NCBI GenBank assembly: GCA_014804185.1
Contig: JAAVAG010000193.1
Span: forward strand, 1-6,625
DNA: 6,625 nucleotides
From: Lachnospiraceae bacterium
GTDB taxonomy: Bacteria > Bacillota > Clostridia > Lachnospirales > Lachnospiraceae
Direction: 5' to 3'
Below are positions 1-5,976 of this stretch, piece after piece. Both the position numbers and the translations under genes were made by a program. A model generated the notes under the pieces. It saw only the letters and a program-made list of their open reading frames with translations. It was not told where the DNA came from and did not search any database. Within the stretch, counting starts at the first letter, position 1. The number at the start of each line of letters is the position of its first letter.

Positions 1-763
1 CCTTGCTTCCCTTGGTCACCAGAATACCGGTGGAAAGCGAGATCAGAAGCGACGGAATCTGGCTGACCAGTCCGTCACCAATTGTCAGTATCGCATATTT
101 TTCCAGCGCTGCGCTGATCTCCAGCCCCTCCCGAAGCGTTCCCATAGCAATACCGCCCACAATATTGACTACCGTAATCAGAAGTCCGGCAGTGGCATCT
201 CCCTTGACATACTTCACGGCACCGTCCATGGAACCAAAGAAACTGGATTCTTCCTGGATTTTATCGCGCCTGCGCTTTGCCTCCGCGTCATCAATGGCTC
301 CGGTGTTCAGGTCCGCGTCGATGGCCATCTGTTTACCGGGCATAGCATCCAGCGTAAACCTGGCCGTCACCTCAGCGACACGCTCGGAACCTTTATTTAT
401 AACCATAAACTGGATCAGGATCAAAATAAGGAACACAACGCCGCCAATAATCAGATCGCCGCCGCCCACAAACTCACCGAACGTCTGCACTACATTTCCG
501 GCATATCCTCTTGTCAGAATATTTCTGGTGGAAGAAACGTTCATAGCAATTCGGAAAATCGTCGTAAACAGCAGAATTGTTGGGAAATAAGCCATATCCA
601 GCACTTCTTTTGTGAACATACATACAAACAAAATGGTAAAGGCAATCGCCATGTTGAACGACATAAAAACGTCCAGAAGCGCCGGCGGAATCGGTACAAT
701 GAACATGATAAAGGCTATGAGGACGTACATTGCCACAACTACATCCGCTTTTCTCATTTTCAT
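1..763 (-). CDS. flhA: Flagellar export gate protein FlhA, N-terminal part (cut by window edge)
   Basis: FlhA is the large inner-membrane component of the flagellar type III export gate, which couples proton flow to export and docks chaperone-substrate complexes through its cytoplasmic domain. The first 254 residues are visible of a family length near 690; the cytoplasmic domain lies beyond the window. The reading frame has no stop. The FHIPEP family signature is clear at about residues 128-151 (RVAEVTARF, then LDAMPGKQMAIDAD). The conserved FRIAMN segment is at 70-75, and the K-x4-D pair of the proton-conducting loop (Salmonella K203/D208) corresponds to K184 and D189. Hydrophobic membrane segments fall around 10-30, 37-50, 59-74, 104-122, 192-208 and 235-250. 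The start is the ATG at 763, with AAGGAAG at 772-778 eight bases upstream; an ATG two codons later has poorer spacing. The gene starts 20 bases after flhB ends. Identification is very secure. Confidence 0.97.
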   Translation of the reverse strand, partial: MKMRKADVVVAMYVLIAFIMFIVPIPPALLDVFMSFNMAIAFTILFVCMFTKEVLDMAYFPTILLFTTIFRIAMNVSSTRNILTRGYAGNVVQTFGEFVGGGDLIIGGVVFLILILIQFMVINKGSERVAEVTARFTLDAMPGKQMAIDADLNTGAIDDAEAKRRRDKIQEESSFFGSMDGAVKYVKGDATAGLLITVVNIVGGIAMGTLREGLEISAALEKYAILTIGDGLVSQIPSLLISLSTGILVTKGSK

Positions 764-783
764 CCGACTCACTTCCTTTCTTT

Positions 784-1896
784 TTATACTTTACCCTGAA
801 GATGGTATACAAAGGCCAGCACCTCCGCCACTGCCTGATACAGTTCCGGCGGAACCTGTCCTCCCACCTCCACGTTTGCATAGAGCATACGCGCAAGAGG
901 CTTGTTTTCTACAATCTCAATCTTATTCTCTTTTGCAATTTCCTTAATTTTATGCGCCAGATAATCCTCTCCCTTTGCCAGAACAATGGGTGCGTCCGCC
1001 ACCTCCGGATCATATTTGATGGCAACTGCATAATGAGTAGGGTTGGTAATTACCACATCCGCCTGAGGCAGTGCCTGCATCATACGCCTCTGGGAAACCT
1101 CCCTCATCTTCTGGCGTATTTTACCCTTGACCTGAGGATCTCCTTCTTGCTGCTTGTATTCTTCTTTTACTTCCTGCTTCGTCATGCGCATATCCTTGGC
1201 GAATTTCACTTTCTGATAGATGAAATCCGCAGCCGCAATCAGTATATATACAATGGCAATCCGGATTCCAAGATCCGTCACCAGTTCTCCCGTCATCTGT
1301 ATCGCCTGCATCAGCGGTATATTATAAAGCAAAAACAGATTCTGCCATTTATCCTGCAGATAGGAATACACAATGGCTCCTATCAGGATCAGCTTCAAAA
1401 GTGATTTCAATAACTCCATCAGGGAATTGGCAGAAAAAATTCTCTTAAATCCATTCAACGGATTGAGCTTGCTGAACTTGGGCTTTAACAATTTTGAGGT
1501 GGGTTTCCATTTTACCTGCACCAGATCGCTCACAAACGCCACCACATACGCAATCAATATGATGGGAGCAATCAATATAAAAACCTGATAGATCATCTCT
1601 CGAAAGAGAACCCACATATCGTTGGACGGCATATTGCCGTTCCACATTACAGCCACTTCCGATATCCTGGTGTAGATTGCCTGAAAAACCCCCAGCATCT
1701 GGGTTCCCATATTCCCTACCCAGAATTTTAACACAAGAAACAGCGCCAGTATACCGGTAGCATTTGCCACTTCCTTACTCTTGGCAACCTGCCCTTCCTT
1801 GCGGGCATCATCCAGCTTTTTCTGTGAGGCCGGTTCTGTCTTTTCCCCTCCGGGACCCTCTTTTGCAAAAAATCCCAGATTGTATTCCAGTATCAA
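784..1896 (-). CDS. flhB: Flagellar export switch protein FlhB
   Basis: FlhB is the export-apparatus protein that switches substrate specificity from rod/hook to filament proteins. The predicted product is 370 residues, close to the family norm. The N-terminus carries the usual signature (GPGGEKTEPAS at 14-24, then KEGQVAKSKE at 33-42). Four membrane segments follow at about 44-61, 102-123, 162-180 and 210-227. The cytoplasmic domain contains the autocleavage motif N285-P286-T287-H288, where family members cut themselves between N and P, and then the conserved YDPE and KPLAR stretches. I set the start at the TTG at 1894-1896, giving MILEYNLGFFAKEGPGG, because this matches the family N-terminus and lies seven bases after a GGAGG. 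The frame stays open upstream to 2115, but that extension only shadows fliR. The TTG overlaps the end of fliR by four bases, suggesting coupled translation. Confidence 0.96.
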   Translation of the reverse strand: MILEYNLGFFAKEGPGGEKTEPASQKKLDDARKEGQVAKSKEVANATGILALFLVLKFWVGNMGTQMLGVFQAIYTRISEVAVMWNGNMPSNDMWVLFREMIYQVFILIAPIILIAYVVAFVSDLVQVKWKPTSKLLKPKFSKLNPLNGFKRIFSANSLMELLKSLLKLILIGAIVYSYLQDKWQNLFLLYNIPLMQAIQMTGELVTDLGIRIAIVYILIAAADFIYQKVKFAKDMRMTKQEVKEEYKQQEGDPQVKGKIRQKMREVSQRRMMQALPQADVVITNPTHYAVAIKYDPEVADAPIVLAKGEDYLAHKIKEIAKENKIEIVENKPLARMLYANVEVGGQVPPELYQAVAEVLAFVYHLQGKV

Positions 1897-2675
1897 ATCA
1901 TGCCCTCCACAATCGCAACCGTCACTTTCTTCATCTCCGAAAAAATAAATCCTGCGGCATCCGGAAGCATGCCGATGGTGAATAACAATACCGACAATCC
2001 CACCAGTATTTTCAGCTGAATACCCACCGCAAACATATTGATCTGCGGAGATACTTTCGCAAGTACGCCAAGAATGGCGTTCAAAATCAAAATCACACAA
2101 AAAATGGGGAGACAAATGCGGAATCCGATAATAATATAGTCCACCAAAAACTGCATCGCGCTGTCAAGCAGCTTTTCCGCCCGAAATACCGCCCCTCCTA
2201 CCGGGATCAGCAGAAAACTGTCCGCCAGGGCGCCCAGCAGATACCGGTACATCCCAGTTGCGATCAGCATCAACATCACTGCATACTGGTAAATCGCACC
2301 GGTTATACTCGTGCTCTGTCTGGTAGTGGGGTCCATCAATGTCACCATGGAAAGTCCGGTCTCCATATCCGCGATAGAACCGGCAAAATTGACAATCGCC
2401 GTACACATGGTGGAAGCAAACCCCAAAAGTAATCCTGCCACCGCCTCTCTGAGGACAAGCATGGCATACTCTGTCACAGAACGATAAAGCAGCATATCCG
2501 CCGGAGAAAGGGAAGTATACAAAAGCAGGGATATAAAACAAGACAACGTTATCCTTACCCTGGCAGGTGTATTATTCAAGCTGAAAAAGGGCGCTATATA
2601 CACAAAACAGCTGACCCTCACAAGTACCAGCAGAAAATATTCCAAATCGTAGAAAGAAAAAGACAACTCAATCAT
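1893..2675 (-). CDS. fliR: Flagellar export gate core protein FliR
   Basis: FliR is an integral membrane protein that joins FliP and FliQ in the helical core of the flagellar type III export gate, beneath the rod. The product is 260 residues, the usual length. It is almost entirely hydrophobic, with membrane stretches at roughly 10-30, 40-56, 68-95, 127-149, 178-206 and 214-237. Family-typical segments are LREAVAGLLLGF (75-86), the IPVGG motif (157-161) and the C-terminal run ILGVLAKVSPQINMFAVG (201-218). The ATG at 2675 has an AGGGGAG ribosome site at 2682-2688, six bases upstream. The gene starts 23 bases after fliQ, the largest gap in the window. It ends in TGA overlapping the flhB start. 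Some Clostridia carry a FliR-FlhB fusion; here the two frames differ, so the proteins are separate. Confidence 0.96.
   Translation of the reverse strand: MIELSFSFYDLEYFLLVLVRVSCFVYIAPFFSLNNTPARVRITLSCFISLLLYTSLSPADMLLYRSVTEYAMLVLREAVAGLLLGFASTMCTAIVNFAGSIADMETGLSMVTLMDPTTRQSTSITGAIYQYAVMLMLIATGMYRYLLGALADSFLLIPVGGAVFRAEKLLDSAMQFLVDYIIIGFRICLPIFCVILILNAILGVLAKVSPQINMFAVGIQLKILVGLSVLLFTIGMLPDAAGFIFSEMKKVTVAIVEGMI
1904..1908 (-). promoter_or_regulatory. Ribosome binding site deciding the flhB TTG start
   Basis: GGAGG lies inside the last codons of fliR, seven bases before the TTG start of flhB. No ATG or GTG in the flhB frame lies near this site; the nearby ATG at 1899-1901 belongs to the fliR frame. 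The site therefore supports TTG initiation overlapping the fliR stop codon. Confidence 0.8.
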
Positions 2676-2698
2676 CTCAATCTCCCCTGCCGTCTTTC

Positions 2699-2971
2699 TT
2701 ACTGATGCACATAGTCACCAAAACCTGTCCACAATACTGTAGCAAAGTCTACCATATTCGTCATCATCCAGTGTCCGAAAAGCATCACCCCTAAAAATAC
2801 GCAAACAATCTTGGGCACAAAGGTCAGTGTCTGCTCCTGAATGGATGTCACTGTCTGAAAAATACTGATGACAAGACCGATAACCAGAGAAATAAGCAGC
2901 GGCGGCAGCGACGTCTTGATAATCAAATAGAGCGCATTATTCGTCATCTCCACTACCGAGTCTATAGTCAT
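2699..2971 (-). CDS. fliQ: Flagellar export gate protein FliQ
   Basis: FliQ is a small two-helix membrane protein present in several copies around the FliP/FliR core of the export gate. The product is 90 residues, the standard family length. The two hydrophobic helices are at about 13-38 and 53-76, separated by the conserved turn FQTVTSIQEQTLTFVPK (38-54), which is characteristic of FliQ. The ATG at 2971 follows a GGAGG at 2978-2982 with a six-base gap. The gene sits 16 bases after the fliP stop and 23 bases before fliR, in the standard fliPQR order. Identification rests on length, topology, the signature turn and context. Confidence 0.96.
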   Translation of the reverse strand: MTIDSVVEMTNNALYLIIKTSLPPLLISLVIGLVISIFQTVTSIQEQTLTFVPKIVCVFLGVMLFGHWMMTNMVDFATVLWTGFGDYVHQ

Positions 2972-2987
2972 AGTCTACCTCCATCTT

Positions 2988-3863
2988 TCATTGAAACAAT
3001 TTAAATGACCCGACCACGCCTGTGATAATCAGAGACCATCCGTCAGCCAGCACAAAAAGCAATATCTTGAACGGCATAGAGATCGTGGTAGGCGGCAGCA
3101 TCATCATTCCCATACTCATTAGTGTGGATGCTACTACCATATCTATTACAATAAATGGAATATAAATCACAAAGCCGATAAAAAAGGCTATCCGCAGTTC
3201 GCTGATCATAAAGCTGGGAACCAGAACCGTAATCGGAATATCATTCAGATTCTCCCCGTCCCAGTCAAGCCGCGCGATCTGCATAAACAACTCCACATCC
3301 TTAAGCTGCGTCTCCCCATACATAAACTCCCGTAAGGGAGCTATGCCTGCTTCCAGTGCCTCCTCCTGTGAGAGTTCACCGTTTTCAAAGGGAACAACCG
3401 CCTGCGTATAAATCTGTGTCAGCGTGGGACTCATAATAAAAAACGTCAAAAACAGCGCCAGCCCTACCAATATCTGGTTGGGAGGAGCCGTCTGTGTATT
3501 CAATGCCGCTCTTGTAAAATGCAGTACAATAATAACTCTTGTAAAAGATGTCAGACAAATCAGCAGAATCGGCGCAATGGAAAGCAGCGTCAGTATGATC
3601 AATATTCTCAATGCACCGTTGATCTGTCCGTTATCACCATTGATCTGTATAGAAATATCCGTTGAAATATTCGGTTCCATTAGATCATCCGGAGTTTCTG
3701 CCCATCCCGGTTCATGAACTGTCGTCCGATTATCCAGATTATTCTGGTTTTCGCTGGCAGATACTGCTGTTACGGGACTGATACACAATATGCCCACCGT
3801 AATCAGCAGGCATATTACTTTTATCATTTTCACAAAGCCTTTTCCCGGGAAATTTCCTTTCAT
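2988..3863 (-). CDS. fliP: Flagellar export gate protein FliP
   Basis: FliP forms the main ring of the flagellar export gate with FliR and FliQ. The predicted product is 291 residues, longer than the roughly 220-245 of B. subtilis and E. coli. It has an N-terminal signal peptide (basic n-region to about 15, hydrophobic 16-33, likely cleavage near VSA at 34-36); FliP signal peptides are known to be cleaved in enterics. A polar segment (about 37-82) follows, then the first membrane helix at 85-105, SFTRVIIVL at 106-114, a helix at 131-145, an export-side loop, and the FliP signature at 216-237 (PSFMISEL, IGFVIYIPF). The C-terminal stretch from 250 (SMGMMMLPP, FVLADGW) is canonical. In the signature, position 228 is F where K, R, E or Q is usual. 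I chose the ATG at 3863 because GGAG lies eight bases upstream; GTG 3872 and ATG 3869 are too close to it. A later ATG at 3827 has no good site. Confidence 0.95.
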   Translation of the reverse strand: MKGNFPGKGFVKMIKVICLLITVGILCISPVTAVSASENQNNLDNRTTVHEPGWAETPDDLMEPNISTDISIQINGDNGQINGALRILIILTLLSIAPILLICLTSFTRVIIVLHFTRAALNTQTAPPNQILVGLALFLTFFIMSPTLTQIYTQAVVPFENGELSQEEALEAGIAPLREFMYGETQLKDVELFMQIARLDWDGENLNDIPITVLVPSFMISELRIAFFIGFVIYIPFIVIDMVVASTLMSMGMMMLPPTTISMPFKILLFVLADGWSLIITGVVGSFKLFQ

Positions 3864-3871
3864 AACCATCA

Positions 3872-3875
3872 CTCC
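3872..3875 (-). promoter_or_regulatory. Ribosome binding site deciding the fliP start
   Basis: GGAG lies immediately after the fliO stop codon. Three in-frame start codons follow closely: GTG at 3872, ATG at 3869 and ATG at 3863. The GTG overlaps the site itself and the first ATG is only two bases away. The third is at a normal eight-base spacing, so it is the most likely start. Confidence 0.65.
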
Positions 3876-3877
3876 AA

Positions 3878-4261
3878 TTATTCTTTCTTCGCTGCGTTAT
3901 TTTTGCCGGAACTCATTTTCCTGGCTTTCTCAAGGAATTCCCTGAAGTTTACGGATACACTGCCATCATCCCGATGAATTTCAATCTGCTCCTTAGGAAT
4001 CTGTGCCAGAAGCGTTACCGTATCCTTACATATAGCAACAGCCACATACGTATCTCCCAGGCGCAATATCTGCACATACTTACCTGAAGTCAACCGATAG
4101 GTCTCTATCACGTCAATATTTCTATTGACATTCTGTACTTTCTGATACCTGGCAATCCATCTGGTCGTATACAAAGTTACGACCAGAACACCTATAAATA
4201 TTAACAATACGGTTAAAAACTGTGCAAAACTGTCAGTCCTGGGCATACTGCTTAAGATCAT
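3878..4261 (-). CDS. fliO: Flagellar export assembly protein FliO (FliZ-like)
   Basis: FliO is a small bitopic membrane protein that helps FliP assemble into the export gate; the B. subtilis counterpart at this locus is called FliZ. The product is 127 residues. One membrane helix lies at about 15-32 (LTVLLIFIGVLVV) after a short polar N-terminus. A basic stretch follows (RWIARYQK), then a cytoplasmic beta-rich domain with the family pattern IDVIETYRLTSGKYVQILR (49-67) and YVAVAICKDTVTLLAQI (72-88). The C-terminal tail is rich in lysine. The start ATG at 4261 overlaps the cheY TGA by one base (TGATG). Upstream there is only a weak AAGG about eleven bases away, so translation is probably coupled to cheY. 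A second ATG at residue 6 has no better site. FliO diverges quickly, so the assignment leans on position between cheY and fliP plus topology. Confidence 0.9.
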   Translation of the reverse strand: MILSSMPRTDSFAQFLTVLLIFIGVLVVTLYTTRWIARYQKVQNVNRNIDVIETYRLTSGKYVQILRLGDTYVAVAICKDTVTLLAQIPKEQIEIHRDDGSVSVNFREFLEKARKMSSGKNNAAKKE

Positions 4262-4623
4262 CAGCCGACAACCTTTTTAACCGCTTCCAGAACTCTGTCC
4301 GCCTGGAAAGGCTTTACAATAAAGTCCCTTGCTCCGGCCTGGATCGCCTCGATAACCATCGCCTGCTGTCCCATAGCGGAACACATGATGACCTTTGCAC
4401 CAGGATCGAGTTCCTTGATCTTCCTCAGCGCCTCAATACCGTCCATCTCCGGCATTGTGATGTCCATAAGCACCAGATCCGGCTTCAATTCATTATATTT
4501 TTCCACACCCTTGAGCCCGTTTTCAGCTTCACCGGCCACAGCATAGCCGTTCTTGATCAGAATGTCCTTGATCATCATTCTCATGAACGCCGCGTCGTCA
4601 CAAATCAAAATATTCTTCGCCAT
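4261..4623 (-). CDS. cheY: Chemotaxis response regulator CheY
   Basis: CheY is the single-domain response regulator phosphorylated by CheA; the phosphorylated form binds the motor switch and sets swimming behaviour. The product is 120 residues, a bare receiver domain. All catalytic residues are present: acidic pocket D9 and D10, phosphoacceptor D54 in VLMDITMPEMDG, switch residue S82 in IMCSAMG, aromatic switch F101 and lysine K104 in FIVKPF. The text closely resembles CheY of B. subtilis, and it sits where that species has it, between fliY and the fliO/fliZ gene. In Bacillus CheY-P binding to the motor favours counterclockwise rotation; the polarity here cannot be read from sequence. The ATG at 4623 has GAGGAG at 4631-4636, seven bases upstream, within the 18-base gap after fliY. 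Confidence 0.96.
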   Translation of the reverse strand: MAKNILICDDAAFMRMMIKDILIKNGYAVAGEAENGLKGVEKYNELKPDLVLMDITMPEMDGIEALRKIKELDPGAKVIMCSAMGQQAMVIEAIQAGARDFIVKPFQADRVLEAVKKVVG

Positions 4624-4641
4624 TTTTTTACTCCTCGCTCT

Positions 4642-5973
4642 TTATTTGATTATTTCAGTTACTCTGATCGCAAAACTTTCTTCAATCACCATGACCTCGC
4701 CTCTTGCGACAAATTTACCATTGACAAGGACATCTATAGGATCTCCAGCGATACGGTCCAGTTCTATAATTGTACCCGGTGCGAAATCCAGAATATCGGC
4801 AATGGATTTGGTAGTTCTGCCCAATTCTACTGTGACTTCCAACGGAACATCCATGATCAGACCGATGTTCTCCTGACTCACGCCGCTCACGACATCCTGA
4901 TTAAAACTCTGGAACTGTGCCGGCTGAATATTTACATTCTGCTGCATTCCCATCTGGGGCATCCCCATTTGCATCATTCCCATTTGAGGCATTCCCATCT
5001 GCGGCATTCCCATTTGTTGCATTCCCATTTGTCCCATTCCCATCTGCGGCATCCCCATTTGTTGCATTCCCATCTGTCCCATTCCCATCTGCGGCATTCC
5101 CATCTGAGACTGCATATCCATCTGGGACTGCATACCCATTTGAGACTGCATATCCATTTGCGGCATATCCGTCTGGGACTGCATTCCTGCAGCATGATCC
5201 GCCGTCTTTTTAGGTTCCGTCGACACGGGTGCAGGCGCAGGTGCGGATGCATCATCGATCATCTGCTGACTGATAAAGGTATCCACCAGTTTCTTGCAAA
5301 ACTCAATGGGATAAAGCTGCATAATCATACTGTCAACCAGATCTCCGATCTGCATCCTGAAAGCGACCTTGACAAAAGTACCTCCTAAAAACGGAGAAAT
5401 GTCACTTCCTGAGACAACCGACGTCAGATCCAGAAGCTGTGCCTCCGGCGGACTGATATCAATCTTATTTCCAAACATCTGAGAAAGAGATGTTGCCGAC
5501 GCGCCCATCATCTGATTCATGGCCTCCGAGATTGCGCTCAAATGCAACTCTCCCAACTCTCCCGCTGTATTTGTACCGTCTCCGCCCATCATCAGATCGG
5601 CGATAATCTTTACATCCTGCTCCTTTAATACCAGAATGTTGGAGCCATCAAGTCCTTCCGTATATTGAATTTGTATGAACACACAAGGCTTTTCATAACT
5701 TTGAAGAAGATGATCCCAGTTTGCTATACTTACCACCGGTGTCGTAATATTTACTTTTTGGTTCACCAGGGAAAACAATGATGTGGCTGAAGACCCCATG
5801 CTGATATTGGCTATCTCTCCCACCGCATCCCGCTCTATATCCGACAGCACATCATCGGTACTCTGGTCGGGCTGCGGCTGACTCTTCTCCGGCGACGCGT
5901 CGTCACTGCTGCCTGACAGATCCATTCCACTCAGCAGTGCATTTATTTCGTCTTGGGTCAGCATTCCCTCCAT
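4642..5973 (-). CDS. fliY: Flagellar switch phosphatase FliY (CheC-FliN fusion) with Met-rich linker
   Basis: FliY is a C-ring protein that also dephosphorylates CheY-P at the motor. The product is 443 residues, longer than B. subtilis FliY (about 378). Residues 5-16 (LTQDEINALLSG) match the FliM/FliY N-terminal peptide that binds CheY-P. An acidic, Ser/Pro/Gln linker (about 20-42) leads to the CheC-like phosphatase domain (about 45-235). Both phosphatase motifs, S/D-x3-E-x2-N-x22-P, are intact: D49-E53-N56-P79 and S146-E150-N153-P176, so two active sites are expected. An APAPAP linker (244-249) is followed by a Met/Gln/Gly tandem repeat at 264-345. The FliN (SpoA) domain fills about 368-443. 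The ATG at 5973 has AGGAGG at 5982-5987, eight bases upstream inside the fliM end; the two genes are three bases apart. A second ATG at codon 4 has no suitable site. The domain order is certain; the linker's role is unknown. Confidence 0.96.
   Translation of the reverse strand: MEGMLTQDEINALLSGMDLSGSSDDASPEKSQPQPDQSTDDVLSDIERDAVGEIANISMGSSATSLFSLVNQKVNITTPVVSIANWDHLLQSYEKPCVFIQIQYTEGLDGSNILVLKEQDVKIIADLMMGGDGTNTAGELGELHLSAISEAMNQMMGASATSLSQMFGNKIDISPPEAQLLDLTSVVSGSDISPFLGGTFVKVAFRMQIGDLVDSMIMQLYPIEFCKKLVDTFISQQMIDDASAPAPAPVSTEPKKTADHAAGMQSQTDMPQMDMQSQMGMQSQMDMQSQMGMPQMGMGQMGMQQMGMPQMGMGQMGMQQMGMPQMGMPQMGMMQMGMPQMGMQQNVNIQPAQFQSFNQDVVSGVSQENIGLIMDVPLEVTVELGRTTKSIADILDFAPGTIIELDRIAGDPIDVLVNGKFVARGEVMVIEESFAIRVTEIIK
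4939..5184 (-). repeat. In-frame Met-rich tandem repeat within fliY
   Basis: This minisatellite encodes FliY residues 264-345, with 31 Met in 82 residues and otherwise mainly Gln, Gly and Pro. Reading along fliY, two imperfect units (MQSQTD, MPQMD) are followed by three 18-bp units of the MQSQMG/D type (5098-5151). Ten 15-bp units of the form M-x-Q-M-G (x = P, G, Q or M) come next (4948-5097), and then a final MQQ. All unit lengths are multiples of three, so changes in copy number would alter linker length without breaking the frame. Synonymous differences between units show it is not a sequencing artefact of one perfect repeat. Confidence 0.93.
5008..5097 (-). repeat. 45-bp direct duplication inside the fliY repeat
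   Basis: The blocks 5053-5097 and 5008-5052 are adjacent and match at 43 of 45 bases by my count. Each encodes MPQMGMGQMGMQQMG (residues 293-307 and 308-322). Both differences are C/T and silent. This higher-order unit of three 15-bp repeats indicates recent expansion by slippage or unequal recombination on top of the 15-bp periodicity. Confidence 0.88.
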
Positions 5974-5976
5974 GCC

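Noticed and set aside
3..590. A 195-codon plus-strand open frame at the left edge.
   Set aside because: It is antisense to flhA, whose minus-strand translation carries the unmistakable FHIPEP signature.
764..783. Search of all intergenic gaps for terminators, promoters or small RNAs, using this 20-base gap as an example.
   Set aside because: No gap exceeds 23 bases, and each is occupied mainly by a ribosome binding site. There is no room for a hairpin plus T-run or for a sigma-factor promoter outside coding sequence.
1893..2115. An N-terminal extension of FlhB to 443 residues, or a FliR-FlhB fusion.
   Set aside because: The extension overlaps the conserved C-terminal region of FliR in another frame, and its residues do not resemble FlhB. 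The fliR stop is intact and the frames differ, so no fusion exists.
3841..3852. Perfect 12-bp palindrome TTTCCCGGGAAA in the early codons of fliP.
   Set aside because: It has no loop or following T-run, lies within the coding sequence, and is short enough to occur by chance. No second copy was noticed at the other gene starts.
4939..5184. Possible CRISPR array or intergenic repeat.
   Set aside because: Units are directly abutting 15-18 bp with no unique spacers, and lie in frame inside a coding gene between two recognised domains.
4917..5255. Further open frames across the repeat (Phe/Pro/Ala-rich on plus, Trp/Arg/Cys-rich on minus).
   Set aside because: A 15-bp or 18-bp period is a multiple of three, so if one unit lacks a stop in a frame, all units do. 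These are consequences of periodicity, with no start signals or conserved domains.
4222..5388. A 388-codon plus-strand open frame antisense to fliY and cheY, with a striking His/Leu/Ser repeat (HSHLRHSHL-like).
   Set aside because: The His-rich repeat is the reverse complement of the Met-rich fliY array. The frame runs antisense through well-conserved CheY and FliN domains and resembles no protein I know. It is a shadow kept open by the repeat's composition.
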